64,000 nt of DNA from CALMKX01 sp036274895 (lineage in GTDB: Bacteria; Acidobacteriota; Thermoanaerobaculia; Multivoradales; SZUA-115): the NCBI GenBank assembly GCA_036274895.1, contig DASUEU010000092.1, positions 1 through 64,000 of the forward strand. The letters are read 5' to 3'. The translations under genes and the position numbers were made by a program. The notes beneath the pieces are model-generated. The model was not told the DNA's origin and made no database searches. It saw nothing but the letters and a program-made list of their open reading frames with translations. Below are positions 1 to 7,347 of this stretch, in pieces (positions within the stretch are counted from its first letter, which is position 1; each line of letters opens with the position of its first letter).

Positions 1-1
1 G

Positions 2-301
2 CACGTGGCCGCGCTCGGGATCCGGTTCTACGACGGCGCGATGTTTCCGCCGCGGTACCGGGGCCGGGTCTTCGTCGCCGAGCACGGCTCGTGGAACCGG
101 AGCTCGAAGGTCGGCTACCGGGTCGTTTCCCTGGCGGTCGAGGGCGGCCGCGTGGTTTCGGAGGAGACCTTCGCGGAGGGCTGGCTGCAGGGCGAGGAGG
201 CATGGGGGCGGCCCGTCGACGTCCTGGTCATGCCCGACGGCGCGCTCCTCGTCAGCGACGATCGCGCCGGGGCGGTGTACCGGATCACGATGACGCGCTG
301 A
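2..301 (+). CDS. PQQ-dependent sugar dehydrogenase-like protein, C-terminal fragment
   Basis: This is the last 99 codons of a gene whose start lies before the window. The visible part matches the C-terminal blade region of soluble PQQ-type glucose/sorbosone dehydrogenases: a block FPPRYRGRVFVAEHGSWNR, then a GRPVDVLVMPDGALLVSDD segment ending in a YRI strand. Such proteins are usually exported beta-propellers that oxidise sugars. The catalytic His/Arg residues lie upstream of the window, so the substrate cannot be judged. It is followed 49 bp later by proS on the same strand. Family assignment is fairly sure; activity is not. Confidence 0.8.
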   Translation, partial: HVAALGIRFYDGAMFPPRYRGRVFVAEHGSWNRSSKVGYRVVSLAVEGGRVVSEETFAEGWLQGEEAWGRPVDVLVMPDGALLVSDDRAGAVYRITMTR

Positions 302-350
302 CCGCCTCCCGGCATGCCCCGGGTGTCGGCGCCGGATACATTGCGGTCCC

Positions 351-2054
351 ATGCGCTGGTCCCGCGCCTTCATCCCGACGCTCAAGGAGGATCCCGCCGA
401 CGCCGAGGTGGCGAGCCACCGGCTCATGCTCCGCGCCGGAATGCTGCGCCAGGTCGCGCGCGGGATCTACTCGTACCTGCCGCTCTGCCAGCGCGTGATC
501 CTGAAGATCGACGCGATCGTGCGCGAGGAGCTGGACCGGATCGGGGCGATCGAGCTCATGCTCCCCATCCTCCATCCGGCCGAGCTCTGGCAGGAGACCG
601 GGCGCTGGGATCTGTACGGCCCGCTCATGATGCGGCTCTCCGATCGTCACGACCGGGCGTACGCGCTGGGACCGACGCACGAGGAGGTCGTCACCGACCT
701 CGTGCGGAACGCGGTCCGCTCGTACCGCGCGCTGCCGCTCTCGCTGTACCAGATCCAGACCAAGTTCCGCGACGAGATCCGCCCCCGCTTCGGCCTGATG
801 CGGGGGCGCGAGTTCCTGATGAAGGATGCCTACTCCTTCCACACCTCGGCCGAGAGCCTGGACGCCACCTACGAGGAGATGCACCGCGCCTACGCGCGCA
901 TCTTCACCGCCTGTGACCTCGACTTCGTGGCGGTGGAGGCGGACACCGGCACCATCGGCGGCTCCTCCTCCCACGAGTTCATGGTCACCGCCGAGACGGG
1001 GGAGAGCGACGTGGTGCGCTCGGCCGCCGACGGCTACGCCGCCAACACCGAGAAAGCCGTCAGCGCGCCCCTGATCGCTCCGGAAGCCGAGGAGCCGAAG
1101 CCCTTGGCCGAGGTGGCCACCCCCGACCAGATGGCGGTGGCGGACGTCGCCGCCTTCCTCGGCACCAGCCCCGAGCGGGTGGTCAAGACCCTGGTGTACG
1201 AGACCGACAAAGGTGTGGTGGCGGTGGCCATCCGCGGCGATCGGGAGGTCAACGAGGTCAAGCTCGCCAACCTGCTCGACGCCCAGGTGGTGGCGCTGGC
1301 CGGCGAGGAGGTGGTGAAGAAGACCACCGGCTCCCCGGTCGGCTACGCCGGGCCTGTGGGGCTGCCGAAAGGAGTGCGCCTGATCGCCGATGAGACGGTG
1401 CGCCCGCTCACCAACTTCGTCTGCGGCGCCAACAAGGGCGATGCCCACTTCACCGGCGCCAACTGGGGCCGGGACGCCCAGCCGGGCGAGTGGGCGGATC
1501 TGCTGCTGGTGCGCGGCGGCGACCCCAGCCCGTGGGGGGGCGGCGCCCTCGAGCTGTCCCGCGGCATCGAGGTCGGCCACATCTTCAAGCTGGGCACCAA
1601 GTACTCGAAGGAGCTGAGCTGCAACTACACCGACGAGAACGGCGCCGACCTGCCGATGATCATGGGCTGCTACGGCCTCGGCATCGGCCGCACAGTGGCC
1701 GCCGCCATCGAGCAGAACCACGACGCCGACGGCATCATCTGGCCCCGGCCCCTGGCCCCCTTCGAGGTGTTGCTGATCGCCTTGAACGTCGATGACGCCA
1801 CGGTGCGCGAAGCGGCCGAGCGGCTCTACGGCGAGCTGCAAGCGGCCGGCATCGAGGTGCTCTTCGACGACCGCGACGAGCGCCCGGGCGTCAAGTTCAA
1901 GGACGCCGACCTGGTGGGCTCCCCCGTGCGGGTGGTGGTGGGCGCCAAGTCCCTGGCCGAGGGCAAGGTGGAGATCTCGCTCCGCCGCGACCGCGCCAAG
2001 CTCCCTTGCACGGTGGCGGAGGTGGTGGGCAAGGTGCGGGAGCTGTTGGGGTGA
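351..2054 (+). CDS. proS: Prolyl-tRNA synthetase (bacterial long form)
   Basis: Charges tRNA-Pro with proline in the cytoplasm. At 567 residues it has the bacterial (ProS-b) layout: class II catalytic core with motif 2 around TKFRDEIRPRFGLMR and LMKDAYSFH, an inserted YbaK-like editing domain at about 225-385 that hydrolyses mischarged Ala-tRNA-Pro, motif 3 in GCYGLGIGRTVAAAIEQ, then an anticodon-binding domain with DDRDERPGVKFKDADLVG. The ATG at 351 follows a TACATT box at 337-342 by only 9 bp and has no clear Shine-Dalgarno, so a leaderless or very short leader transcript is possible. Housekeeping gene, certain assignment. Confidence 0.98.
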   Translation: MRWSRAFIPTLKEDPADAEVASHRLMLRAGMLRQVARGIYSYLPLCQRVILKIDAIVREELDRIGAIELMLPILHPAELWQETGRWDLYGPLMMRLSDRHDRAYALGPTHEEVVTDLVRNAVRSYRALPLSLYQIQTKFRDEIRPRFGLMRGREFLMKDAYSFHTSAESLDATYEEMHRAYARIFTACDLDFVAVEADTGTIGGSSSHEFMVTAETGESDVVRSAADGYAANTEKAVSAPLIAPEAEEPKPLAEVATPDQMAVADVAAFLGTSPERVVKTLVYETDKGVVAVAIRGDREVNEVKLANLLDAQVVALAGEEVVKKTTGSPVGYAGPVGLPKGVRLIADETVRPLTNFVCGANKGDAHFTGANWGRDAQPGEWADLLLVRGGDPSPWGGGALELSRGIEVGHIFKLGTKYSKELSCNYTDENGADLPMIMGCYGLGIGRTVAAAIEQNHDADGIIWPRPLAPFEVLLIALNVDDATVREAAERLYGELQAAGIEVLFDDRDERPGVKFKDADLVGSPVRVVVGAKSLAEGKVEISLRRDRAKLPCTVAEVVGKVRELLG

Positions 2055-2093
2055 GGGGGCGGTGGATGGCGGCGAGATCCGGGAGGCGTTGAG

Positions 2094-2768
2094 GTGAGCC
2101 CGGGTCTGCGCCGCCTGCTCCTCGTCGCCGTCGTGCTCTCGGCTCTGGTCGCCCTCTGGGCCTCCGCCGCCGAGCCTCCCCGAGCAGCTCTGATCTACTT
2201 GTTCAAGCCCCTCACCACGGTGCTGATCCTCGCCTGGGCCCTGGCGATCGCCAGCGAGCGTGACCGTTACCTGTGGGCCATCGCCGCCGGGTTGGCCTGC
2301 TCCCTGGTGGGGGACGTGTTCCTGATGCTGCCGGGGGATTACTTTCTCGCCGGCCTCGGGGCCTTCCTGGTGGCGCACCTGTGCTACTTGGTGGCCTTTA
2401 CCACCGGTGTGCGCTTCGCGGCCTCGCGCCTCGCCTTCGCCGTCTGGCTGCTGGTGGCGGCCGGCGGCCTCGCCTTCGTCTGGAACCACGCCCAGCCCCA
2501 GCTCGCCATCCTCGTCTACGGCCTGGTCCTGGGCAGCATGGCGGCTCAGGCCACCGTGCGCGCCCTCACCCTGCGCACCCGCCCGGCCCTCTGGGCCGCC
2601 CTCGGCGCCGCTGTCTTCGTCCTCTCGGACACCCTCCTCGCCATCGACCGCTTCCGCGCCCCCCTCCCCGTCGCCCCGCTCCTCATCCTCGCCACCTACT
2701 ACCTGGCCCAGGGGTTGATTGCGGGGTCGGTGGCAGGGGCGTCGAGCCCCGCGGGCCGACCGCGGTAG
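2094..2768 (+). CDS. YhhN/TMEM86-family membrane protein (lysoplasmalogenase-like)
   Basis: A 224-residue integral membrane protein with about eight helices. The pattern FKPLTTVLILAWAL near residue 40 and GLACSLVGDVFLMLP near 65-80 are the hallmark acidic and lysine positions of the YhhN family, whose animal members hydrolyse lysoplasmalogens. Whether this bacterium makes plasmalogens is unknown from the window, so the substrate is inference. The GTG start at 2094 lies 39 bp after proS, so the two may be co-transcribed. Confidence 0.85.
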   Translation: MSPGLRRLLLVAVVLSALVALWASAAEPPRAALIYLFKPLTTVLILAWALAIASERDRYLWAIAAGLACSLVGDVFLMLPGDYFLAGLGAFLVAHLCYLVAFTTGVRFAASRLAFAVWLLVAAGGLAFVWNHAQPQLAILVYGLVLGSMAAQATVRALTLRTRPALWAALGAAVFVLSDTLLAIDRFRAPLPVAPLLILATYYLAQGLIAGSVAGASSPAGRPR

Positions 2769-2802
2769 GCTTGGCTGGACTGCCACGACGAGGCCGACCG
2801 CC

Positions 2803-4317
2803 ATGACCCGACTCCGCCGCCTCCTTGCCCGCCTCCTCCCTCTCGCCTTGCTGTCCCTCGCCGCTCCTTCCGCTTTCGCCCAGGGCGGCACTTATTGGGT
2901 GGCGACGGACGGCAGCGACACCAGCGGTGACGGCAGCTCGGCCAACCCCTGGGCGACCATCACCAAAGCGGTGGACACCGTGCCCGACCAGGCCCTGGTG
3001 CTGGTGCGACCGGGCACTTACAACGGCCGGGTCAACCTGCGCCAGACCTTCGCCCAGGGCATCACCGTGCGCGCCGAGACGCCCTACCAGGCCCGCCTGC
3101 GCCACACCCAGACGGTGGTCACCTGCTACGAGTGCCAGGGTGTCACCCTCGAGGGCTTCGACATCGCCCACTCCGGGGCGGGGGCCGGCGCCCTGGTGAT
3201 CCAGATCCAGGACCTGATCGGCCCTCCCGACCACACCAGCCGCGTGGTCCTGCGCGACAACGTGATCCACGACAGCTGGAACAACGACCTGGTGAAGATC
3301 AACAACGGTGCCCGCGACGTCCTGGTGGAAGGCAACCTCTTCTACAACCAGAGTGGCAGCGACGAGCACATCGACGTCAACAGCGTGGACGGGGTGACCG
3401 TGCGCGGCAACGTCTTCTTCAACGACTTCGCCGGCAGCGGGCGCACCAACGGTAACGACACCAGCAGCTACGTCGTGATCAAGGACTCGAACGGTAGCGA
3501 CGACGACCTGCTGGGCGCCCGCAACGTGGTGGTCTCCGGCAACGTCTTCCTGCACTGGGAGGGTTCGACCGGCTCATCCTTCGTGTTGATCGGCGAGGAC
3601 GGCCAGCCCTTCCACGAAGCCTTCGACGTGGTGGTCGAGAACAACCTGATGCTCGGCGACAGCGCCAACGTGATGCGTGTCCCCTTCGGCATCAAGGGCT
3701 CACGGGACGTGATCTTCCGCCACAACACCGTGGTCGGGGACCTGCCGGCGCTGGCCTACGCCATGCGATTGAACCGCGAGGGCAGCAACCTGCAGGTGGA
3801 GGATGCGAGCTTCTTCGGCAACGTCTGGTCGGACCCCACGGGCACCCTGGGCTCCACGGGCGCCGGCAACCCCAACGATTTCTCCGACACCCCGCCGGCG
3901 GACCTGCTCTCCTTCACCCTGCGCCGCAACCACTACTGGAACGGCCCCAACCCTCTGCCCTTCGACGCTGCCGAGCGCATCAACACGACCGACGACACCG
4001 AAGGCCAGGTCGGCAACCCGCAGCTGCCCGCCGCCACCGCCATCGTGCCCCCGCGCTGGAACCCGGCCTCCGGCCTGTTCGCCGACGGCTCGGTGCGCAT
4101 CGCGCAGGTTCTCGAGAAGCTGGTGCTCGAGCGGGGCACGCCCGGGGCCGGCAGCCCTCTCTTCGCGGCCGGGGACCCGGCCGTCGCCCCGGCCACCGAC
4201 ATCCTCGGCCGCCCCCGCAGCGCCAACCCCACCCTGGGCGCCGTGGAGCTGGGCTTCCTCTTCGCCGACGGCTTCGAGACCGGCAACACCGGCGCCTGGT
4301 CGGCCACGGTGCCGTAG
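2803..4317 (+). CDS. Secreted right-handed beta-helix protein with FADGFETG tail
   Basis: A 504-residue exported protein. The ATG at 2803 opens a signal peptide (Arg-rich start, then LPLALLSLAAPSAFAQ). A DUF1565-like segment follows (YWVATDGSDTSGDGSSANPW, then VRPGTY), and residues about 80-330 hold repeated VVLRDNVIHD / VLVEGNLFYN / VVVSGNVFLH rungs typical of parallel beta-helices that bind or cleave polysaccharide. No lyase catalytic residues are evident. The last residues, FLFADGFETGNTGAWSATVP, match the end of the unrelated protein at 38793-40283, so they look like a transferable C-terminal tag. Upstream in-frame starts are rejected because they would bury the signal peptide. Confidence 0.85.
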   Translation: MTRLRRLLARLLPLALLSLAAPSAFAQGGTYWVATDGSDTSGDGSSANPWATITKAVDTVPDQALVLVRPGTYNGRVNLRQTFAQGITVRAETPYQARLRHTQTVVTCYECQGVTLEGFDIAHSGAGAGALVIQIQDLIGPPDHTSRVVLRDNVIHDSWNNDLVKINNGARDVLVEGNLFYNQSGSDEHIDVNSVDGVTVRGNVFFNDFAGSGRTNGNDTSSYVVIKDSNGSDDDLLGARNVVVSGNVFLHWEGSTGSSFVLIGEDGQPFHEAFDVVVENNLMLGDSANVMRVPFGIKGSRDVIFRHNTVVGDLPALAYAMRLNREGSNLQVEDASFFGNVWSDPTGTLGSTGAGNPNDFSDTPPADLLSFTLRRNHYWNGPNPLPFDAAERINTTDDTEGQVGNPQLPAATAIVPPRWNPASGLFADGSVRIAQVLEKLVLERGTPGAGSPLFAAGDPAVAPATDILGRPRSANPTLGAVELGFLFADGFETGNTGAWSATVP

Positions 4318-4320
4318 CGC

Positions 4321-4767
4321 TTATCCTGGGATCTCGGCTTCGACGAGCTCGGCGAGCAGGGCCAGGGACTCTTGCCAGCCGAGGTGGCACGCTTCGCGAG
4401 GGATCACCTCGGGTACCCCCTCCTGCACGATGGTCACCTCGGTCCCGCAGGAGACCGCGGCCAGCGAGACGGTGACCTCCATGGTCCCGGGCAGGTTGGC
4501 GTCGTCGAAGCGGTCCGTGTGGCGAATGCGCTCGTTGGCAACGAGCTCCAGGTACTCGCCGCCGAAGGAATGGCTGCTTCCGCTCGTGAAGTTCGTGAAC
4601 GACATCCGGTAGCTGCCCCCGACCTTGGCCTCCAGGTGGTGCACCTTGCCAGTGAAGCCGTTCGGCGGCAGCCACTTGACCATGGCATCAGGGTCGAGGA
4701 AGGCCCGATAGATCCGCTCGGCGGGGGCACGGAGGACGCGATGGAGCCTGATGGTGTGAGTGGCCAT
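4321..4767 (-). CDS. SRPBCC/AHSA1-type protein
   Basis: A 148-residue cytoplasmic protein of the activator-of-Hsp90-ATPase (START-like) fold: an N-terminal RVLRAPAERIYRAFLDPDAMVKWLPP helix-grip segment, a GGSYRMSF strand, and a C-terminal long helix starting ACHLGWQESLALL. Such proteins bind small hydrophobic ligands in a cavity; the ligand here is unknown. The ATG at 4767 is chosen because an AAAGGCGG ribosome site precedes it. It converges on the beta-helix gene with only 3 bp between stop codons. Confidence 0.88.
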   Translation of the reverse strand: MATHTIRLHRVLRAPAERIYRAFLDPDAMVKWLPPNGFTGKVHHLEAKVGGSYRMSFTNFTSGSSHSFGGEYLELVANERIRHTDRFDDANLPGTMEVTVSLAAVSCGTEVTIVQEGVPEVIPREACHLGWQESLALLAELVEAEIPG

Positions 4768-4804
4768 GAGGGAACCGCCTTTCAGGGGTGGACGGCTGCC
4801 GATT

Positions 4805-4950
4805 CTACCTCCCACCAGCCGTCCCTCGAGCCGCCGAGGCGACCACCCCTTGCAGGCCGCGCAGCACCAGGGCTACGGCTTCCTCCTCGAAGCGCGTCTC
4901 GAGCAGGAGGTGGTTGTCCTCAACGGCGAGGCCGTTCGGACTGTGAGCTG
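4805..4950 (-). pseudogene. Possible 3' remnant of an unknown gene
   Basis: On the minus strand one frame closes at a TAG at 4805 and reads like natural protein just before it (AVEDNHLLLETRFEEEAVAL). It has no convincing start or ribosome site, and the frame becomes arginine/tryptophan-rich further upstream. I read it as the surviving tail of a gene truncated when the TIR island formed, but the stretch is too short to name. It could also be a chance shadow in GC-rich DNA. Confidence 0.25.
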
Positions 4951-5051
4951 CTCGGCGCCAGGATGCTACCCTGTCCCGTGGCCAGCGGCCGGGCGCACTT
5001 GACTCGGGAGGCATCACCACACCGAGGCATCGAGAGGGCCGACGCTACGAC

Positions 5052-6083
5052 ATGGCCAACCCGCGGCATCTGTCCCTCCTGACCGAAGGGGTCGAGGCGT
5101 GGAACGCCTGGCGGCAGGTCGAGCCGTCGGAATGGCCCGATCTGCAGCATGCGCGGCTACCCCGTGCCAGGTTGAATCACTGCGACCTGCAGAACGCCAA
5201 TCTGGTGGCGGCCGACCTCGAAGACGCCTGCTTGGCCGGCGCCAACTTGAGGAACGCCAACCTCAAGGACAGCAAGCTGATGCGGGCGGATCTCCGGGGA
5301 GCCGCGCTGGCGGAGAGTAACCTCTACGGGAGCGATCTCCGAGAGGCGGATCTCTCGCGTGCTGATCTGCGGTGCGCCAATCTCGAACGCTCCCAGCTGG
5401 GGGGCGCGAAGGTACATCTGGCTGTTCTCGGTCACACTCGGCTGGATCGCTCGTTTCTGGTCGGTCCAGTGGGGCTCGAACAGACCATTCATAGCGATTC
5501 CTCGAGCGTGGACTTTCGTGCCCTGGAAGAAATGGCGACTCTGTTGGGTGGGGACTCCTCACGCGCCGCAGCCATCCAGTGGGTGTGTCGTGGTGGCGGA
5601 ATGCCGGCCCATCTGCTGCGTTACCTTTCCGTCAAGCGCCGGCCGGCACGAGTCGTGCCCCGGAGCTTCGTCAGCTACAGCCACGCGGATCAGGGCTTTG
5701 CCAGCAAGCTGGTCGAGGCGCTGCGGCAACGGCGCCTCCCGTGCTGGAAGGACGATGGGCACCTGGCGATCGGTGCCGTCATGGAAGATTCCCTCATCAC
5801 GGCGGTGATCCAGAGCGACAAGGTCCTTCTCTGCTGCTCAGAGCACTCGCTGACCAGCAGTTGGGTGGAGCTCGAGGTCGCCACGGCGTTCGAGAAGGAA
5901 GAACGTTGCGGTCGGCCCATGCTGTTGCCGCTGGACCTGGACGGCTACCTGAGGAAGAAATGGCAGAGCCCCTTCGCAGCCAAGCTGGCTGGACGGCTCG
6001 CGGCGAGCTTCGTTGGGTGTGAAGAGGATCCCGAGGTCTTCTCAGTCGAGCTTGCACGTGTGGTTCGGGCTCTCCGCGCTTGA
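5052..6083 (+). CDS. Pentapeptide-repeat protein with C-terminal TIR domain
   Basis: A 343-residue two-part protein. Residues about 35-130 are A(D/N)LxxA-type pentapeptide repeats, which fold into a four-sided beta-helix rod. Residues about 205-325 form a TIR domain: FVSYSHADQGFASKLVEAL (box 1), a CWKDDGHLAIG loop, and SSWVELEVATAF, where Glu275 is at the position of the catalytic glutamate of NAD-cleaving TIR enzymes. Bacterial TIRs often act in anti-phage defence by depleting NAD or making cyclic ADP-ribose signals; here that is inference. A second TIR gene follows after 39 bp. Base composition is a little less GC-rich than the flanks. Confidence 0.88.
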   Translation: MANPRHLSLLTEGVEAWNAWRQVEPSEWPDLQHARLPRARLNHCDLQNANLVAADLEDACLAGANLRNANLKDSKLMRADLRGAALAESNLYGSDLREADLSRADLRCANLERSQLGGAKVHLAVLGHTRLDRSFLVGPVGLEQTIHSDSSSVDFRALEEMATLLGGDSSRAAAIQWVCRGGGMPAHLLRYLSVKRRPARVVPRSFVSYSHADQGFASKLVEALRQRRLPCWKDDGHLAIGAVMEDSLITAVIQSDKVLLCCSEHSLTSSWVELEVATAFEKEERCGRPMLLPLDLDGYLRKKWQSPFAAKLAGRLAASFVGCEEDPEVFSVELARVVRALRA

Positions 6084-6122
6084 CTTGGAAACAAACTGAG
6101 CCGCTCACTGCGTTGATGGCCG

Positions 6123-7058
6123 ATGGTCTTCCTGAGCTACAACAGTAAGGATCGCGAGAAGGTCCGGGAGGTGAAGGCCGAGCTCGAGGCGCGGGGGGTC
6201 TCCACCTTCCTGGACAGCGAGCACATCGACCGCGGTACGGACAGCCGTCGTGCGCTGGAGGAAGCCCTACTATCCTGTCGAGGGGTAGCTGTGTTCATCG
6301 GGAGCGAGCTGGGGTCCTGGCAGGAGCGGGAGATCTCTGTCGCGTGGACCCGTCATATCGAAGAGGAACAGGCCGGTCGGGTCTTCCCCGTTGTGCCGGT
6401 GCTCCTTCCCGGCGGTAGCCCACCGCGCGGTTTCCTCGGAACCAACTCCCGCGTAGACCTGAGACGCAACTGGCCCGACCGGCGAGAGCTCGACGCCCTC
6501 GCCCGGGCCTTTCGCGACTCGCTCGTTCCTCTTCCGTTCAGTCTCGAGCTCTCTCCTGCCGGATTTTCCTCTCCAGTTGGAGCGACGATGGTCCTGGACA
6601 GCTCGACTCCGAGCCAGTTCCTGCCAACTGGAGGTGACCTGGCAGATCAAGCTCTGCTGGTGCCCGACCTGGCCTCGTGGCTGGGCTCCGGACCCAGCCG
6701 ATTCGCCCCTGCACCCGAGCCCGCTTCGGACGTCTTGGTGACGATTGACGCTCTGACAGATGTGGTGCGCAAGTACGCGGGAACCGAGAAGCAGAACCTC
6801 AACGAAGTTCTCGGTACCGTCTGGCGGCGGGGGCGAAAGCACAGCCAGTCGGGCCCCATGACAGAAGTGGTCTGGTTCACCCCAGCCGATGGATCGGCCA
6901 TGAGGCGTGGCGAATCATGGACCTTCAAGCGAGGGGCCCTTGGCCAGGGCTCCGATGGCCGCCGCTACATGGTCTGGATGACGGCCGATGAGGACTTCTA
7001 CATGCACGCGCTCGAGGGAAACGTGACCTACGAAGCAGACTTCTGGGGCACTCGTTGA
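6123..7058 (+). CDS. TIR-domain protein with uncharacterised C-terminal domain
   Basis: A 311-residue protein starting directly with a TIR domain: VFLSYNSKDREKVREVKAEL, FLDSEHIDRG, then GSWQEREISVAW, with Glu70 four residues after Trp66 as in NADase TIRs. The region RVFPVVPVLLPG completes the fold at about 86-97. Residues about 210-311 form a separate domain with the strands MTEVVWFTPADG and DGRRYMVWMTADEDFYM; I do not recognise it and suspect a sensor or partner-binding module. It lies 39 bp after the pentapeptide-TIR gene, so the two are probably one transcript. There is no ribosome site as strong as those of the neighbours. Confidence 0.85.
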   Translation: MVFLSYNSKDREKVREVKAELEARGVSTFLDSEHIDRGTDSRRALEEALLSCRGVAVFIGSELGSWQEREISVAWTRHIEEEQAGRVFPVVPVLLPGGSPPRGFLGTNSRVDLRRNWPDRRELDALARAFRDSLVPLPFSLELSPAGFSSPVGATMVLDSSTPSQFLPTGGDLADQALLVPDLASWLGSGPSRFAPAPEPASDVLVTIDALTDVVRKYAGTEKQNLNEVLGTVWRRGRKHSQSGPMTEVVWFTPADGSAMRRGESWTFKRGALGQGSDGRRYMVWMTADEDFYMHALEGNVTYEADFWGTR

Positions 7059-7076
7059 TTGGAGGAGCGCTACCTC

Positions 7077-7190
7077 CCCCCGCCCCCGCGATCTGCATCG
7101 TCCCCGGCTCCTGACGGAAGGTGCTGATTTCGCGCTGGCTGCGGTTTCAGCCGCCTTCGAGGGCCAGGTCGAGCATGGTCGGCCTGCCCA
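7077..7190 (-). pseudogene. Decayed 3' fragment of a DUF1223 paralogue
   Basis: Read on the minus strand, this stretch matches the last ~37 codons of the intact DUF1223 gene at 8834-9628, with about four bases in five identical. The intact gene reads LEAGWNRSQLQVSAFLQEPG; the fragment reads LEGG-stop-NRSQREISTFRQEPG, so the tryptophan codon has become TGA. Conservative changes (V to I, R to Q) suggest a diverged paralogue that later decayed rather than a fresh copy. It forms an imperfect direct repeat with 8850-8963, flanking the membrane-protein gene. Confidence 0.7.
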
Positions 7191-7242
7191 GGGGGTGGAA
7201 CCGGTGAGCTGGCAGCGATGCAAGCCGGTTGTCGAACCGGGG

Positions 7243-7272
7243 TTGACAGCTCGACTGCACCCTCTGTATCTT
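7243..7272 (+). promoter_or_regulatory. Sigma-70-like promoter of the membrane-SRPBCC gene
   Basis: A perfect -35 hexamer TTGACA (7243-7248) is separated by 18 bp from TATCTT (7267-7272). Transcription would begin near 7279, which places the GTG start at 7348 about 70 nt into the message and gives this gene a promoter separate from the TIR pair. It is the closest match to the housekeeping consensus that I saw in the window. Confidence 0.6.
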
Positions 7273-7347
7273 GCACCGCAAAAGAACAGATCAACCAATC
7301 TCCTCTTTGCCATTTTGCTCTGGGCTTCTTGCCTCGGGAGGCATCCC

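Noticed and set aside
285..2891. Long minus-strand reading frame (868 codons) opposite proS
   Set aside because: Its product is Gly/Arg/His-rich low-complexity text, the mirror of proS and the YhhN gene in GC-rich DNA, and no family feature appears.
7195..7347. Longer start for the membrane-SRPBCC gene with a signal-like LLFAILLWASCLG segment
   Set aside because: A good promoter at 7243-7272 would begin the transcript after that start, and GTG 7348 has a well-placed GGGAGG.
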